The notes below the pieces were generated by a model that was not told the origin of the DNA, did no database searches, and saw only the letters and a list, made by a program, of their open reading frames with translations. A stretch of DNA of 7,831 nt from Deltaproteobacteria bacterium (GTDB taxonomy: Bacteria > Myxococcota_A > UBA9160 > UBA4427), in assembly GCA_011051925.1 (NCBI GenBank), contig DRKE01000546.1, positions 1 to 7,831 of the forward strand. Direction: 5' to 3'. The position numbers and the translations under genes are program-made. Positions 1-5,628 of the stretch are shown piece by piece (the stretch's first letter is position 1; each line of letters begins with the position of its first letter).

Positions 1-59
1 GCCGCGAGAAGGCTTATGCCGGCCGAATCGAGGCCCCCGAAGAAAACGACGACGGTTGA
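1..59 (+). CDS. Possible C-terminal tail of an upstream gene (partial)
   Basis: Reading from base 3, an open frame enters from the left edge and ends at TGA 57-59. The visible tail reads REKAYAGRIEAPEENDDG: hydrophilic and ending in an acidic stretch, as loose C-termini often do. A 7-bp hairpin follows directly at 60-77, which fits a gene end. The frame starting at base 1 is also open (to TGA 94-96), so the choice of frame is a guess. No family can be recognised from 18 residues. Confidence 0.3.
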   Translation, partial: REKAYAGRIEAPEENDDG

Positions 60-77
60 CATCGGGTTCACCCGATG
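60..77. terminator. Small hairpin after the upstream gene tail
   Basis: CATCGGG and CCCGATG (7 bp) flank the tetraloop TTCA, one base past the putative stop at 57-59. No T-run follows, so it is at best a weak terminator or RNA 3'-end structure. The left arm overlaps a perfect TTGACA (56-61), but no good -10 box lies 16-18 nt downstream, so an operator or promoter reading is less likely. Confidence 0.35.
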
Positions 78-199
78 GGAAGATCGCGCGGAATGACGAG
101 CTCTCTTGACCGGAGATCCTGCCGCTCGAGACGAATTGCTGGAAAGGCTGTGAAGCGCGATCCGAGCCAGGGTCGCGTCAACCGTTTCGCGGAGATGCC

Positions 200-445
200 A
201 TGACGCCGGAAGAGATTGCCCTCGAGTTCGCAGAGATCTTCGACGAATTGCCGACCGACCAGGTCAACGAGATGCTCGCCAAGAACATTCCCTTCGAGAC
301 GATCGAGTTCTTCTCGCAATATGCCGAGGGGTTCGCGGACGGGGCGGGTATCAAGGGCTCCACGCGCGGCCGATTGCCCAATCTTCTCCTTTTCGGCTAC
401 CTGATCCGCGTGCTCGAAGAACGATTGATTCCAGAACCCTCGTAG
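200..445 (+). CDS. Small conserved-looking hypothetical protein (81 aa)
   Basis: I do not recognise this family. The 81-residue product is acidic and appears mostly helical. Residues 4-16 (EEIALEFAEIFDE) look like an amphipathic helix, residues 20-28 (DQVNEMLAK) like a second, and residues 32-44 (FETIEFFSQYAEG) like a third. A glycine-rich basic turn (50-58) and a hydrophobic segment at 59-75 (LPNLLLFGYLIRVLEER) follow. The last segment is too short and charged to be a clear membrane span, so a cytosolic helical protein is likelier. The ATG is supported by GGAG at 191-194, 5 nt upstream; the earlier ATG at 195 meets a stop after one codon. Codon third positions are strongly G/C, as in neighbouring genes. 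It ends 48 nt before ridA on the same strand and may be co-transcribed with it, although ridA has its own possible -10 box. Confidence 0.72.
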   Translation: MTPEEIALEFAEIFDELPTDQVNEMLAKNIPFETIEFFSQYAEGFADGAGIKGSTRGRLPNLLLFGYLIRVLEERLIPEPS

Positions 446-478
446 AGCCCCCGGTCTTCTCGCCCGGCCTCGAACTGC

Positions 479-484
479 TATTTT
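479..484 (+). promoter_or_regulatory. Possible extended -10 box before ridA
   Basis: TATTTT, preceded by TGC, gives TGnTATTTT, an extended -10 pattern. It lies 9 nt before the ridA ATG at 494, so a transcript from it would begin only a few bases before the start codon. There is no clear Shine-Dalgarno sequence in front of that ATG, which fits a leaderless or nearly leaderless mRNA. No convincing -35 box is visible 16-18 nt upstream. Confidence 0.3.
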
Positions 485-493
485 CCGAGCGCC

Positions 494-892
494 ATGACGA
501 CGCCCGACGCGGCAATCGAGATCCGGACCGGAGACGCGCCGGCTCCGGTCGGTCCCTACTCCCAGGCGATCCGCTCGGGCGGGCTCGTCTTCGTCTCCGG
601 CCAGGTTCCCCTTGATCCCCGGACCGGAAAGATCGTCGCCGGAGAGATCGAAGACGAGACGCGCCAGGTGCTCGCCAACCTTCGCGCCGTCCTCGAAGCG
701 GCCGGTGCCGAGCTCGATCGGGTCGTCAAGACGACCGTGTATCTCACCGACATGGCGCTCTTTCCGCGCGTGAACGCCGTCTACGCCGAAGCCTTCCAGA
801 CCGAGCCGGCGCCCGCGCGTGCGACGGTCGAGGTCCGGGCGCTGCCCCTCGGCGCTCGCGTCGAGATCGATGCCATCGCCCGGGTGCGCTGA
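494..892 (+). CDS. ridA: RidA family 2-iminobutanoate/2-iminopropanoate deaminase
   Basis: The 132-residue product matches the RidA/YjgF/TdcF family (usual length about 128). These cytosolic trimers hydrolyse the reactive enamine/imine intermediates released by PLP enzymes such as threonine dehydratase, protecting other PLP enzymes from damage. Visible signatures are the N-terminal APAPVGPYSQAI (15-26), GLVFVSGQVPLD (30-41), LANLRAVLEAAGA (60-72), and the C-terminal block PARATVEVRALPLGARVEID (107-126). R109 aligns with the catalytic arginine and E124 with the conserved glutamate, so an active deaminase is expected rather than one of the paralogues lacking the arginine. No strong Shine-Dalgarno precedes the ATG. 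The gene converges on the minus-strand CPBP gene, 26 nt away. Family assignment is firm; the exact substrate is inferred from the family. Confidence 0.95.
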   Translation: MTTPDAAIEIRTGDAPAPVGPYSQAIRSGGLVFVSGQVPLDPRTGKIVAGEIEDETRQVLANLRAVLEAAGAELDRVVKTTVYLTDMALFPRVNAVYAEAFQTEPAPARATVEVRALPLGARVEIDAIARVR

Positions 893-910
893 GGAGCGCA
901 CCGCCGCTCC
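893..910. terminator. Inverted repeat between convergent ridA and CPBP genes
   Basis: GGAGCG (893-898) and CGCTCC (905-910) form a perfect 6-bp stem around a 6-nt loop, filling most of the 26-nt gap between the two convergent stop codons. Its symmetry suits a bidirectional terminator, but neither side carries a T-run, so intrinsic termination would be weak. Confidence 0.4.
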
Positions 911-918
911 ATGCCGGA

Positions 919-1575
919 TCAGATGTCGCCCGATTCGTCCCCGGACGTCTTCGACCGCTCTTCGAAACGCCGAGCCAGGCGTGGAAGATTGATTCCGTTG
1001 ACGATCGTGTGCGCTGCGATCGGCGCCAGCAGCTGCCCGGTCCATTCATAGAGCGCCCCGAACACGAAGCCCATCGCCATCGCGAAGACGCTCCACAGGA
1101 CGAGTTCCCGGCGCGGCAGGAAATGACACGCGCCGAAGATGACGCTGGCCCAGAAAAGCCCCACGACCGGCTGGAGCGCCCCGCGAAACAACATCTCCTC
1201 GGCCGTGCCACTCGCGAACGCCAGCAGGACGGCATCGCCCTTTCCGAGTCCCGCGAGACTCTCTCCCAGGACATCGGCCAGGCTGTCGCCCAGTTTCGTC
1301 CATCTCGTGAGCAGTTCGGAGACGCCGACCGCGAAAAGGCCGACGCCGAGCCCCGCGAAGAGCGCGGCGGGAAGGCTCGAAGCGGAGGCCGCCGCCTCGG
1401 GCGAGGGATGCAGGATGGACTGCCCGGGAACGGACATCCTCCAGAAAAGCGCCACGCAGCCCATCAGCCCATAGAAGACGATCGCCGAGCGCACGAAGCC
1501 CTGGCGACCCGACGGCCCCCCGGCGGCCGGACCGCTTCCGCCCCCGGAAACCTCGTGCTCGGTCGATTCTCCCAT
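919..1575 (-). CDS. CPBP family intramembrane metalloprotease (CAAX/ABI type)
   Basis: The 218-residue integral membrane protein carries all three conserved motifs of the CPBP (ABI, PF02517) family: EEMLFRGALQP (126-136) with the glutamate pair and arginine; FGACH (147-151); and HTIVN (189-193). The histidines and glutamates are expected to hold a metal in the membrane. Members include CAAX prenyl proteases and bacteriocin-immunity proteins; the substrate here cannot be told. Hydrophobic segments lie near 28-45, 70-88, 115-125, 135-151, 158-176 and 180-195, and the C-terminus is short and charged. The frame stays open for 93 further codons upstream (to 1854), but that part is Arg/Pro/Gly-rich and unlike a protein domain. 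I therefore start at ATG 1575, which has a purine-rich AGGGGG about 11 nt upstream. The neighbours (ridA convergent, greA divergent) say nothing about its function. Confidence 0.88.
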   Translation of the reverse strand: MGESTEHEVSGGGSGPAAGGPSGRQGFVRSAIVFYGLMGCVALFWRMSVPGQSILHPSPEAAASASSLPAALFAGLGVGLFAVGVSELLTRWTKLGDSLADVLGESLAGLGKGDAVLLAFASGTAEEMLFRGALQPVVGLFWASVIFGACHFLPRRELVLWSVFAMAMGFVFGALYEWTGQLLAPIAAHTIVNGINLPRLARRFEERSKTSGDESGDI

Positions 1576-1868
1576 TCGCGAAATCGCCCCCTGGCCTGCC
1601 CTGCCATGCGCCCACGGCCCGGTTTCCGACACAACGAGATGCCCCGAGGGAACCCGGCTGGTTGCCGGAGGGGCAGGCTCTGGGTAGCCTATTTCGAGAC
1701 GAGATCCCCGCGCGCCGCGAGGGGCAAGAGGCAGCCTCGCCGGCGACCGCGCCCAGGGATTCGCTCCATCCCGCCGAGAACACCCGACCACGAATCGGCA
1801 CCCGGAAGTCGACATGACGATTCCGGCAAGACGAACAAGACCTGAAAGAAGCAAGGACGAGGAAGAGA
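1576..1868. other. Divergent intergenic region between the CPBP gene and greA
   Basis: This 293-nt gap should hold promoters for both divergent genes. Two small hairpins are visible: CCGGC/GCCGG at 1654-1668 and AGGCT/AGCCT at 1675-1690. A weak plus-strand pair TTGCCG (1662-1667) and TAGCCT (1685-1690) has 17-nt spacing; if used, greA mRNA would have a leader of about 170 nt. I see no riboswitch signature, tRNA or believable small ORF. The open minus frame through this stretch has the Arg/Pro-rich composition of an out-of-frame read. Confidence 0.5.
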
Positions 1869-2351
1869 ATGGACCAGCGCGTCCCCATGACTCCGCGCGG
1901 CTATGAAGCCCTGAAATCGGAACTCCAACGCCTGAAATCCGTCGAGCGACCGGCGAACATCAAGGACATCGAGGAGGCGATCGCCCATGGGGATCTCTCC
2001 GAGAACGCCGAGTACCACGCGGCCAAGGAGAAGCAGGCCCATATCGCCGGCCGGATGGCGATGCTCGACGACAAGATCGCGCGGGCCCAGGTCATCGACA
2101 CGGCGGGCCAGGAACCCGACCAGATCCGTTTCGGCGCGACCGTCCGACTGGCCGACGTCGAAACCGACGACGAAGTGACCTACCAGATCGTGGGGGAGGA
2201 CGAGGCGGATGCGAAAGAGGGCCGCATCTCGGTGACTTCCCCGGTCGCGCGCGCGTTGATGGGCAAGGAGGTCGGCGACGAGGTCACGGTCAAGGTGCCC
2301 AAGGGCGTTCGCGAATTCGAGGTCCTTGAGATCCGCTACGACCCGCTCTAG
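1869..2351 (+). CDS. greA: Transcription elongation factor GreA
   Basis: The 160-residue product is a full-length GreA (usual length about 158). It binds the secondary channel of RNA polymerase and stimulates cleavage of the backtracked transcript 3' end, restarting stalled complexes. The N-terminal coiled coil spans roughly 10-75 and carries the tip motif GDLSENAEYHAAKE (41-54); D42 and E45 are the acidic residues that bring the catalytic Mg2+. The C-terminal FKBP-like domain (about 85-158) includes FGATVRLAD (88-96) and SPVARALMGKEVGDEV (124-139). The start is well fixed by GAGGAAGAG immediately upstream of ATG 1869. An upstream methionine is absent, and M7 (PMTPRGYEAL) is a less likely alternative. 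The gene stands alone between a divergent CPBP gene and tRNA-Asn, and is followed at once by a GC-rich palindrome. Confidence 0.97.
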   Translation: MDQRVPMTPRGYEALKSELQRLKSVERPANIKDIEEAIAHGDLSENAEYHAAKEKQAHIAGRMAMLDDKIARAQVIDTAGQEPDQIRFGATVRLADVETDDEVTYQIVGEDEADAKEGRISVTSPVARALMGKEVGDEVTVKVPKGVREFEVLEIRYDPL

Positions 2352-2354
2352 CGT

Positions 2355-2374
2355 CGGGCTCCCGCGGGAGCCCG
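2355..2374 (+). terminator. GC-rich palindrome after greA
   Basis: GGGCTCCC and GGGAGCCC face each other around GC, with one further C-G pair outside, starting 3 nt after the greA stop. This is a stable hairpin in the right place for transcript termination. The downstream bases (GCCTGAACG) lack a T-run, so it may act as an RNA 3'-end stabiliser or a Rho-assisted stop instead of a classic intrinsic terminator. Confidence 0.5.
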
Positions 2375-2393
2375 CCTGAACGTCCCCCGAGCG

Positions 2394-2421
2394 TTGCGAA
2401 TGGCTCTCCAGCGTCTAAACT
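2394..2421 (+). promoter_or_regulatory. Likely promoter of tRNA-Asn
   Basis: TTGCGA (2394-2399) and TAAACT (2416-2421) each match the sigma-70 consensus at 4 of 6 positions, with a 16-nt spacer. Transcription would begin near 2428, about 14 nt before the tRNA 5' end, a normal length for a tRNA leader removed by RNase P. The hairpin behind greA lies just upstream, which makes an independent tRNA transcript plausible. Confidence 0.45.
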
Positions 2422-2441
2422 CCGCCCCCTCGAAGAAGTGT

Positions 2442-2517
2442 TCCTCGGTAGCTCAGTTGGTAGAGCAGGCGGCTGTTAACCGCCTTGTCGCAGGTTCGAG
2501 TCCTGCCCGGGGAGCCA
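2442..2517 (+). tRNA. tRNA-Asn (anticodon GUU)
   Basis: The 76-nt cloverleaf folds completely. Acceptor stem TCCTCGG (2442-2448) pairs with CCGGGGA (2507-2513), including one T-G pair. The D stem is GCTC/GAGC with loop AGTTGGTA. The anticodon stem GGCGG/CCGCC closes the loop CTGTTAA with anticodon GTT at 2475-2477. The T stem is GCAGG/CCTGC with loop TTCGAGT. The discriminator base is G, and the CCA end is encoded at 2515-2517. GUU reads the AAC and AAU asparagine codons. A run of six T follows one base after CCA and could end the transcript, and the tandem repeats begin there. Confidence 0.97.
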
Positions 2518-2519
2518 CT

Positions 2520-2683
2520 TTTTTCCACGAGGCGCGTTGAGCGCCTCGAGGCCGCGGGCGCTTTTCCACGAGGCGCGTTGAGCGCCTCGAGGCCGCGGGC
2601 GCTTTTCCACGAGGCACGTTCAGCGCCTCGAGGCCGCGGGCGCTTTTCCACGAGGCGCGTTGAACGCCTCGAGGCCGCGGGCG
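2520..2683 (+). repeat. Four tandem 41-bp hairpin repeats directly behind tRNA-Asn
   Basis: Copies lie at 2520-2560, 2561-2601, 2602-2642 and 2643-2683. Copies 1 and 2 are identical except for the first base. Copy 3 differs at 2616 (G to A) and 2621 (G to C), and copy 4 at 2664 (G to A). Each unit holds hairpin A: CGAGGCGC, loop GTTGA, GCGCCTCG (8 bp). The right arm of A can instead pair with GGGCGC at the unit boundary (hairpin B, GCGCCT/GGGCGC, 9-nt loop). In copies 1-3 hairpin B is followed at once by TTTT, an intrinsic-terminator layout; copy 4 is followed by CATCATCC and lacks it. The unit length is not a multiple of three, and the frame shifts with every copy, so this is not protein-coding. 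It may be a chain of weak terminators behind the tRNA; that role is inferred. Confidence 0.9.
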
Positions 2684-2738
2684 CATCATCCTGGGGCCCG
2701 TCCGCGCATCCTGCCGAACCTGCCGGGGTCTCGACGCC

Positions 2739-3659
2739 ATGGAACATCGGAAGACCAAGATGGAATCCAGGCGAGACGCCGCCCTCCTCTCCCCCGACTC
2801 GCTCTCCTGGCAGGTCTTCAAGAATCCGGTCGCGATGTTCGTCGGAGGGATCACGGCTGTCCTTCTCGAACTGGCCGAACCCCGGGTGCGCTCCGGCGTC
2901 TGGGACCACACGAGTTTCCGGCGGGATCCCCTTCGCCGCATGCAGCGTACCGGGACCGCGGCGATGGTCACCGTCTATGGCTCCCGGCCGGAGGCCGAGA
3001 AGATGATCGCGGCGATCCGCCGGATGCACGACAACGTGACGGGCACGACGCCTTCGGGCCAGGCCTATCGGGCGAACGATCCGGAACTGCTCGCCTGGGT
3101 CCACATGACGGCGAGTTTCGGGTTCATCGAGGCCTATGCTCGTTTCGTCCGCCCCCTCGACGATCGGGATCGCGACCGTTTCTATGCGGAGGGAACGGAG
3201 ATTGCCGCGCTCTACGGCGCGACCGGGGTGCCGGCCACCGAAGCGGAGCTGCGCGAGCGTTTCGACGCCATGTTCCCCTCGCTCGAAGCCTCTCCCATCG
3301 TTCTCGAATTCCTCGACATCCTCGACCGGACACGCATCCTGCCGCGTCCCTTCCGCGGCCTGCAGCGGACGATGATCCGAGCGTCGATCGACATCCTGCC
3401 CCGAAACGTCCGCGAACGCCTCGAACTCGGCGAGGACTGGAATCTGAAACGGCGCGAAGGCCGATGGGTCGGATGGCTGGGTCGTCATTCCGAGCGGTTT
3501 CCGATCCCCGAGAAGACGGTGCGCCGTGGCTTGTCGATGGGGGACGCCTCGAACCCGAGCGGCACCCTCCGACCCCGGCGATCAGGCTTTCGACGCCGCG
3601 GGGGCGATCAGGATCCGCGTGTAGAGAAGACTGAAGAGGACCCAGGCGGCGGTCCATAG
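2739..3659 (+). CDS. DUF2236 / MpaB-type oxygenase domain protein
   Basis: The 306-residue product matches the PF09995 family (DUF2236; MpaB, MpaB' and rubber-oxygenase catalytic domain), a helical haem-binding fold in characterised members such as latex-clearing protein. Visible landmarks are VRSGVWDHTSFRRDPLRRMQ (50-69), RTGTAAMVTVYG (70-81), the segment IRRMHDNVTG (93-102), and ANDPELLAWVHMTASFGFIE (112-131). Histidines H57, H97 and H122 with the arginines around 93-94 are candidates for haem and active-site contacts. A hydrophobic stretch at 31-46 follows the N-terminus, but no signal peptide is evident. The substrate is unknown. ATG 2739 has only GGGG about 11 nt upstream; ATG 2760, with GGAAG 6 nt upstream, is a possible start seven residues later. 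The last ~26 residues are Arg/Gly-rich, overlap the convergent NnrS gene by 78 nt, and probably are a read-through tail. Confidence 0.85.
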   Translation: MEHRKTKMESRRDAALLSPDSLSWQVFKNPVAMFVGGITAVLLELAEPRVRSGVWDHTSFRRDPLRRMQRTGTAAMVTVYGSRPEAEKMIAAIRRMHDNVTGTTPSGQAYRANDPELLAWVHMTASFGFIEAYARFVRPLDDRDRDRFYAEGTEIAALYGATGVPATEAELRERFDAMFPSLEASPIVLEFLDILDRTRILPRPFRGLQRTMIRASIDILPRNVRERLELGEDWNLKRREGRWVGWLGRHSERFPIPEKTVRRGLSMGDASNPSGTLRPRRSGFRRRGGDQDPRVEKTEEDPGGGP

Positions 3660-4814
3660 CGCTCCGCCGATCAACACGCTCGGCTGGTAGATCGCGGCCG
3701 CCTCCCAGCCCCAGGCGCCGAGAATCCGGATCGTGGCACCCAGGATGACCAGGGCGAAGATCCAGACGGTTCCGGATCCGGCTTCGATCGGGCGCCCCGA
3801 ATGACCGAGACTGACACGCGTCATCATGCCCAGCATCAACGTGCCCATGGCGCCCGCGGTCAACGCGTGCAGCGCTGCCGCGCCGATGCCCACCGCCCAG
3901 AGTGTCGATATCCCGATGCAGGCGAAGCCGATCGCCAACCAGAAATGGCCGACATGCAGCACCCACAGCATCGGATACCGGAGCGTGTCCGGAAATTGCC
4001 AACCGCTCTGACGAACCACCAGCAGCGGAGCGGCCAGCAGTGCGAGTACGCCACCCACACGACTGTCTGGCCATGCGAGGTCGGCTACGAGTGCGAGACA
4101 GGCCACCCCGACCGCGAGCGGACCCCAGCGCGGACGATTCCGGACGCGCACTTCGATGCCGCTCCGCATCAGCGCATTCCGCGTGAAATTCGGAACGACC
4201 CGGCCGGCGATGATCAACATCAGGATCACGACGAGATAGACGGCCCCATGGGTCCCGACGCGCAGGAGTCGGTAGTCGGCAAGGGCCAGTCCTCGATGGA
4301 CCGCAACGTTCGCGGCGGCCATTCCCAGGACGACCGCTACGACAGGGAGATTCCGCCAGTTCCGGGTGCGCAGGATCGGCAGGGCGATGAGAATCGCCAG
4401 GCAGGGCAGAAAGGCGACATCCACCAGAGCCGCCTGGACCGGACCGATCGAGCCGCTGAAGAGAAGCACCAACCGACCGGCCGCATGCAGCAGCGCCAGA
4501 CCGGCGAGACGTCCTCCAGCGACCCGTGCGGTTCCTGTCCAGTTCGGGACCGCCGTCAACAGGAATCCCGCGATCACGGCGACCACGGTTCCGAAGATCA
4601 TCTCGTGCGCATGGTAGGTCGGAGGAGGCCAGACCTGCGTCGGGGGGCGACCACCCGCAAGGGCGATCAGCCATGCCGACATCGTGCCCCACGCATTCAC
4701 CCCGGCCAGCAGGAAGAAGGGCCGGTAGCCGACACTGAGAAGATGACTCGACACCGATCGCGTTCCCCTTCGATCCGTTCCGACGTTTTCTGGCCCGATC
4801 CGGACGGATGTCAC
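3582..4814 (-). CDS. nnrS: NnrS family haem-copper membrane protein
   Basis: The 410-residue, highly hydrophobic product matches the NnrS family (PF05940), multi-pass inner-membrane proteins (about 12 helices) that bind haem and copper and protect against nitric oxide stress. Signatures are GYRPFFLLAG (29-38), YHAHEMIFG (67-75), PNWTG (90-94), GRVVPNFTRN (204-213), HVGHFWLAIGF (287-297) and the long block from H316 to R341 with LMLGMMTRVSLGHSGR. Conserved histidines H68, H70, H287, H290, H316 and H338 are candidate metal ligands. The start is GTG 4814, one base past the stop of the upstream dioxygenase gene, suggesting translational coupling. GTG 4754 (20 residues shorter) is a real alternative: AAGGGG lies 10 nt upstream, and the protein would then begin close to GYRPFF, as family members usually do. 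The 3' end overlaps the convergent DUF2236 gene. Confidence 0.92.
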   Translation of the reverse strand: MTSVRIGPENVGTDRRGTRSVSSHLLSVGYRPFFLLAGVNAWGTMSAWLIALAGGRPPTQVWPPPTYHAHEMIFGTVVAVIAGFLLTAVPNWTGTARVAGGRLAGLALLHAAGRLVLLFSGSIGPVQAALVDVAFLPCLAILIALPILRTRNWRNLPVVAVVLGMAAANVAVHRGLALADYRLLRVGTHGAVYLVVILMLIIAGRVVPNFTRNALMRSGIEVRVRNRPRWGPLAVGVACLALVADLAWPDSRVGGVLALLAAPLLVVRQSGWQFPDTLRYPMLWVLHVGHFWLAIGFACIGISTLWAVGIGAAALHALTAGAMGTLMLGMMTRVSLGHSGRPIEAGSGTVWIFALVILGATIRILGAWGWEAAAIYQPSVLIGGALWTAAWVLFSLLYTRILIAPAASKA

Positions 4815-4815
4815 G

Positions 4816-5628
4816 TCAGTCCGGCGTCTCGATGTTGATCGTCAGGGTTCTCCGCATGATTCCCGGGTCCCGCCCCGTCATGGGACGCACGCAATGCCAG
4901 GAGTTGAAGGTCCTGATGAAGAGAACCGCCTGGTTGGACTCGAAGGGATAGATGTCGAGCATCTCGACGTCATCGAAGCCCAGCTGCCGATTCGCACGGT
5001 TGAAGATCCGCGCCGGATCCTTCGGGCGATTGATCTCGGTTCCACCGCCATAGGCGGACTTCCATTCGAGCGGATTCACCATGGAGACGACAAGGGTGAC
5101 GAGTTTCGAGACATTGTCCGTATGCGGCAGGATGCAGCCTCCCGCCGCGGGCAGCATCGAGAACTCGAACCGCGTCTTCAGTCGCGCGGCCTTGAGTGCC
5201 GAACCGCCCATGAAGAGAGAACGGAGGCGGGTGAATCCCCGATCGAGGGCACTCATGTCATGCTTGACGCCCAGCACGATGTTCCGCTCCTCCAGGATGC
5301 CGAAGACGTAGTCGATGAAGTCGCGCGATTTGACCCACGCATGGAACGCGCGCCAGGCGGCATGTCTCCGGATCCAATCGGTGTACTGGCGACCATTGTA
5401 TTTCTCGGACAGGGTGTATTTCGTACCCACCTTGTCCAGCGTCGTGAAGACTTCGAGGGGCGGATAGGTCGACAGCAGTTCAGCGTAGACCTCTTCCGAG
5501 AAGATCGGGCGGGCGAGCCCGATCGGAAACGGCTCATATCGAAGTTCGAGACGCTCCAGATGGAAATCTTCCTGCACGCCCTTCGGACACCTTTCCGCGA
5601 CCTGCCGGCCGCGGTGGGAGTCTACCAT
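4816..5628 (-). CDS. 2OG-Fe(II) oxygenase (prolyl-4-hydroxylase-like)
   Basis: The 270-residue product carries the full iron and cosubstrate set of 2-oxoglutarate/Fe(II) oxygenases: H169 and D171 in LPHTDN, the distal H245 in SWHCVRPMTG, and R259/R260 in MRRTLTINIE, one of which should bind the 2-oxoglutarate carboxylate. A GGGTEINRPKD turn (194-204) lies between them. These enzymes hydroxylate proteins or small molecules using O2; the substrate here is unknown. The fold probably starts with ERLELRYEPFPIGLARPIFS. ATG 5628 has no good ribosome site, and its first 17 residues look unstructured; GTG 5577, with GAAGGG just upstream, would give 253 residues. A possible extended -10 (TGGTAGACT, 5627-5619 on the minus strand) overlaps the ATG start and would favour the shorter form. 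The gene is first in a two-gene operon with nnrS, 1 nt apart. Confidence 0.87.
   Translation of the reverse strand: MVDSHRGRQVAERCPKGVQEDFHLERLELRYEPFPIGLARPIFSEEVYAELLSTYPPLEVFTTLDKVGTKYTLSEKYNGRQYTDWIRRHAAWRAFHAWVKSRDFIDYVFGILEERNIVLGVKHDMSALDRGFTRLRSLFMGGSALKAARLKTRFEFSMLPAAGGCILPHTDNVSKLVTLVVSMVNPLEWKSAYGGGTEINRPKDPARIFNRANRQLGFDDVEMLDIYPFESNQAVLFIRTFNSWHCVRPMTGRDPGIMRRTLTINIETPD

Noticed and set aside
56..84. Promoter with perfect TTGACA at 56-61
   Set aside because: The sequence 16-18 nt downstream (GAAGAT region) is a poor -10, and the TTGACA overlaps a probable stop codon and the hairpin arm.
1009..1845. Plus-strand frame opposite the CPBP gene
   Set aside because: It is Arg/Pro-rich and has no domain. 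The minus strand carries all three protease motifs.
1576..1854. N-terminal extension of the CPBP protease
   Set aside because: The extra 93 residues are Arg/Pro/Gly-rich and not part of the family. ATG 1575 gives a normal-length protein.
2520..2683. CRISPR array or tandem protein repeat
   Set aside because: The 41-bp units are directly joined without unique spacers, so it is not CRISPR. The unit length is not divisible by three and the frame shifts at each copy, so it is not coding.
2442..2700. Integration site of a genomic island in tRNA-Asn
   Set aside because: tRNA genes are common integration sites, but no integrase and no repeated copy of the tRNA 3' end is visible in the window.
2415..3488. 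Minus-strand frame of 357 codons covering the tRNA and repeats
   Set aside because: It runs through the tRNA gene and the non-coding repeats and is antisense to the oxygenase gene.
3124..4692. Long minus-strand frame of 522 codons
   Set aside because: It is an out-of-frame read inside nnrS and antisense to the DUF2236 gene, with Arg/Ser/Gly-rich composition and no recognisable motif.
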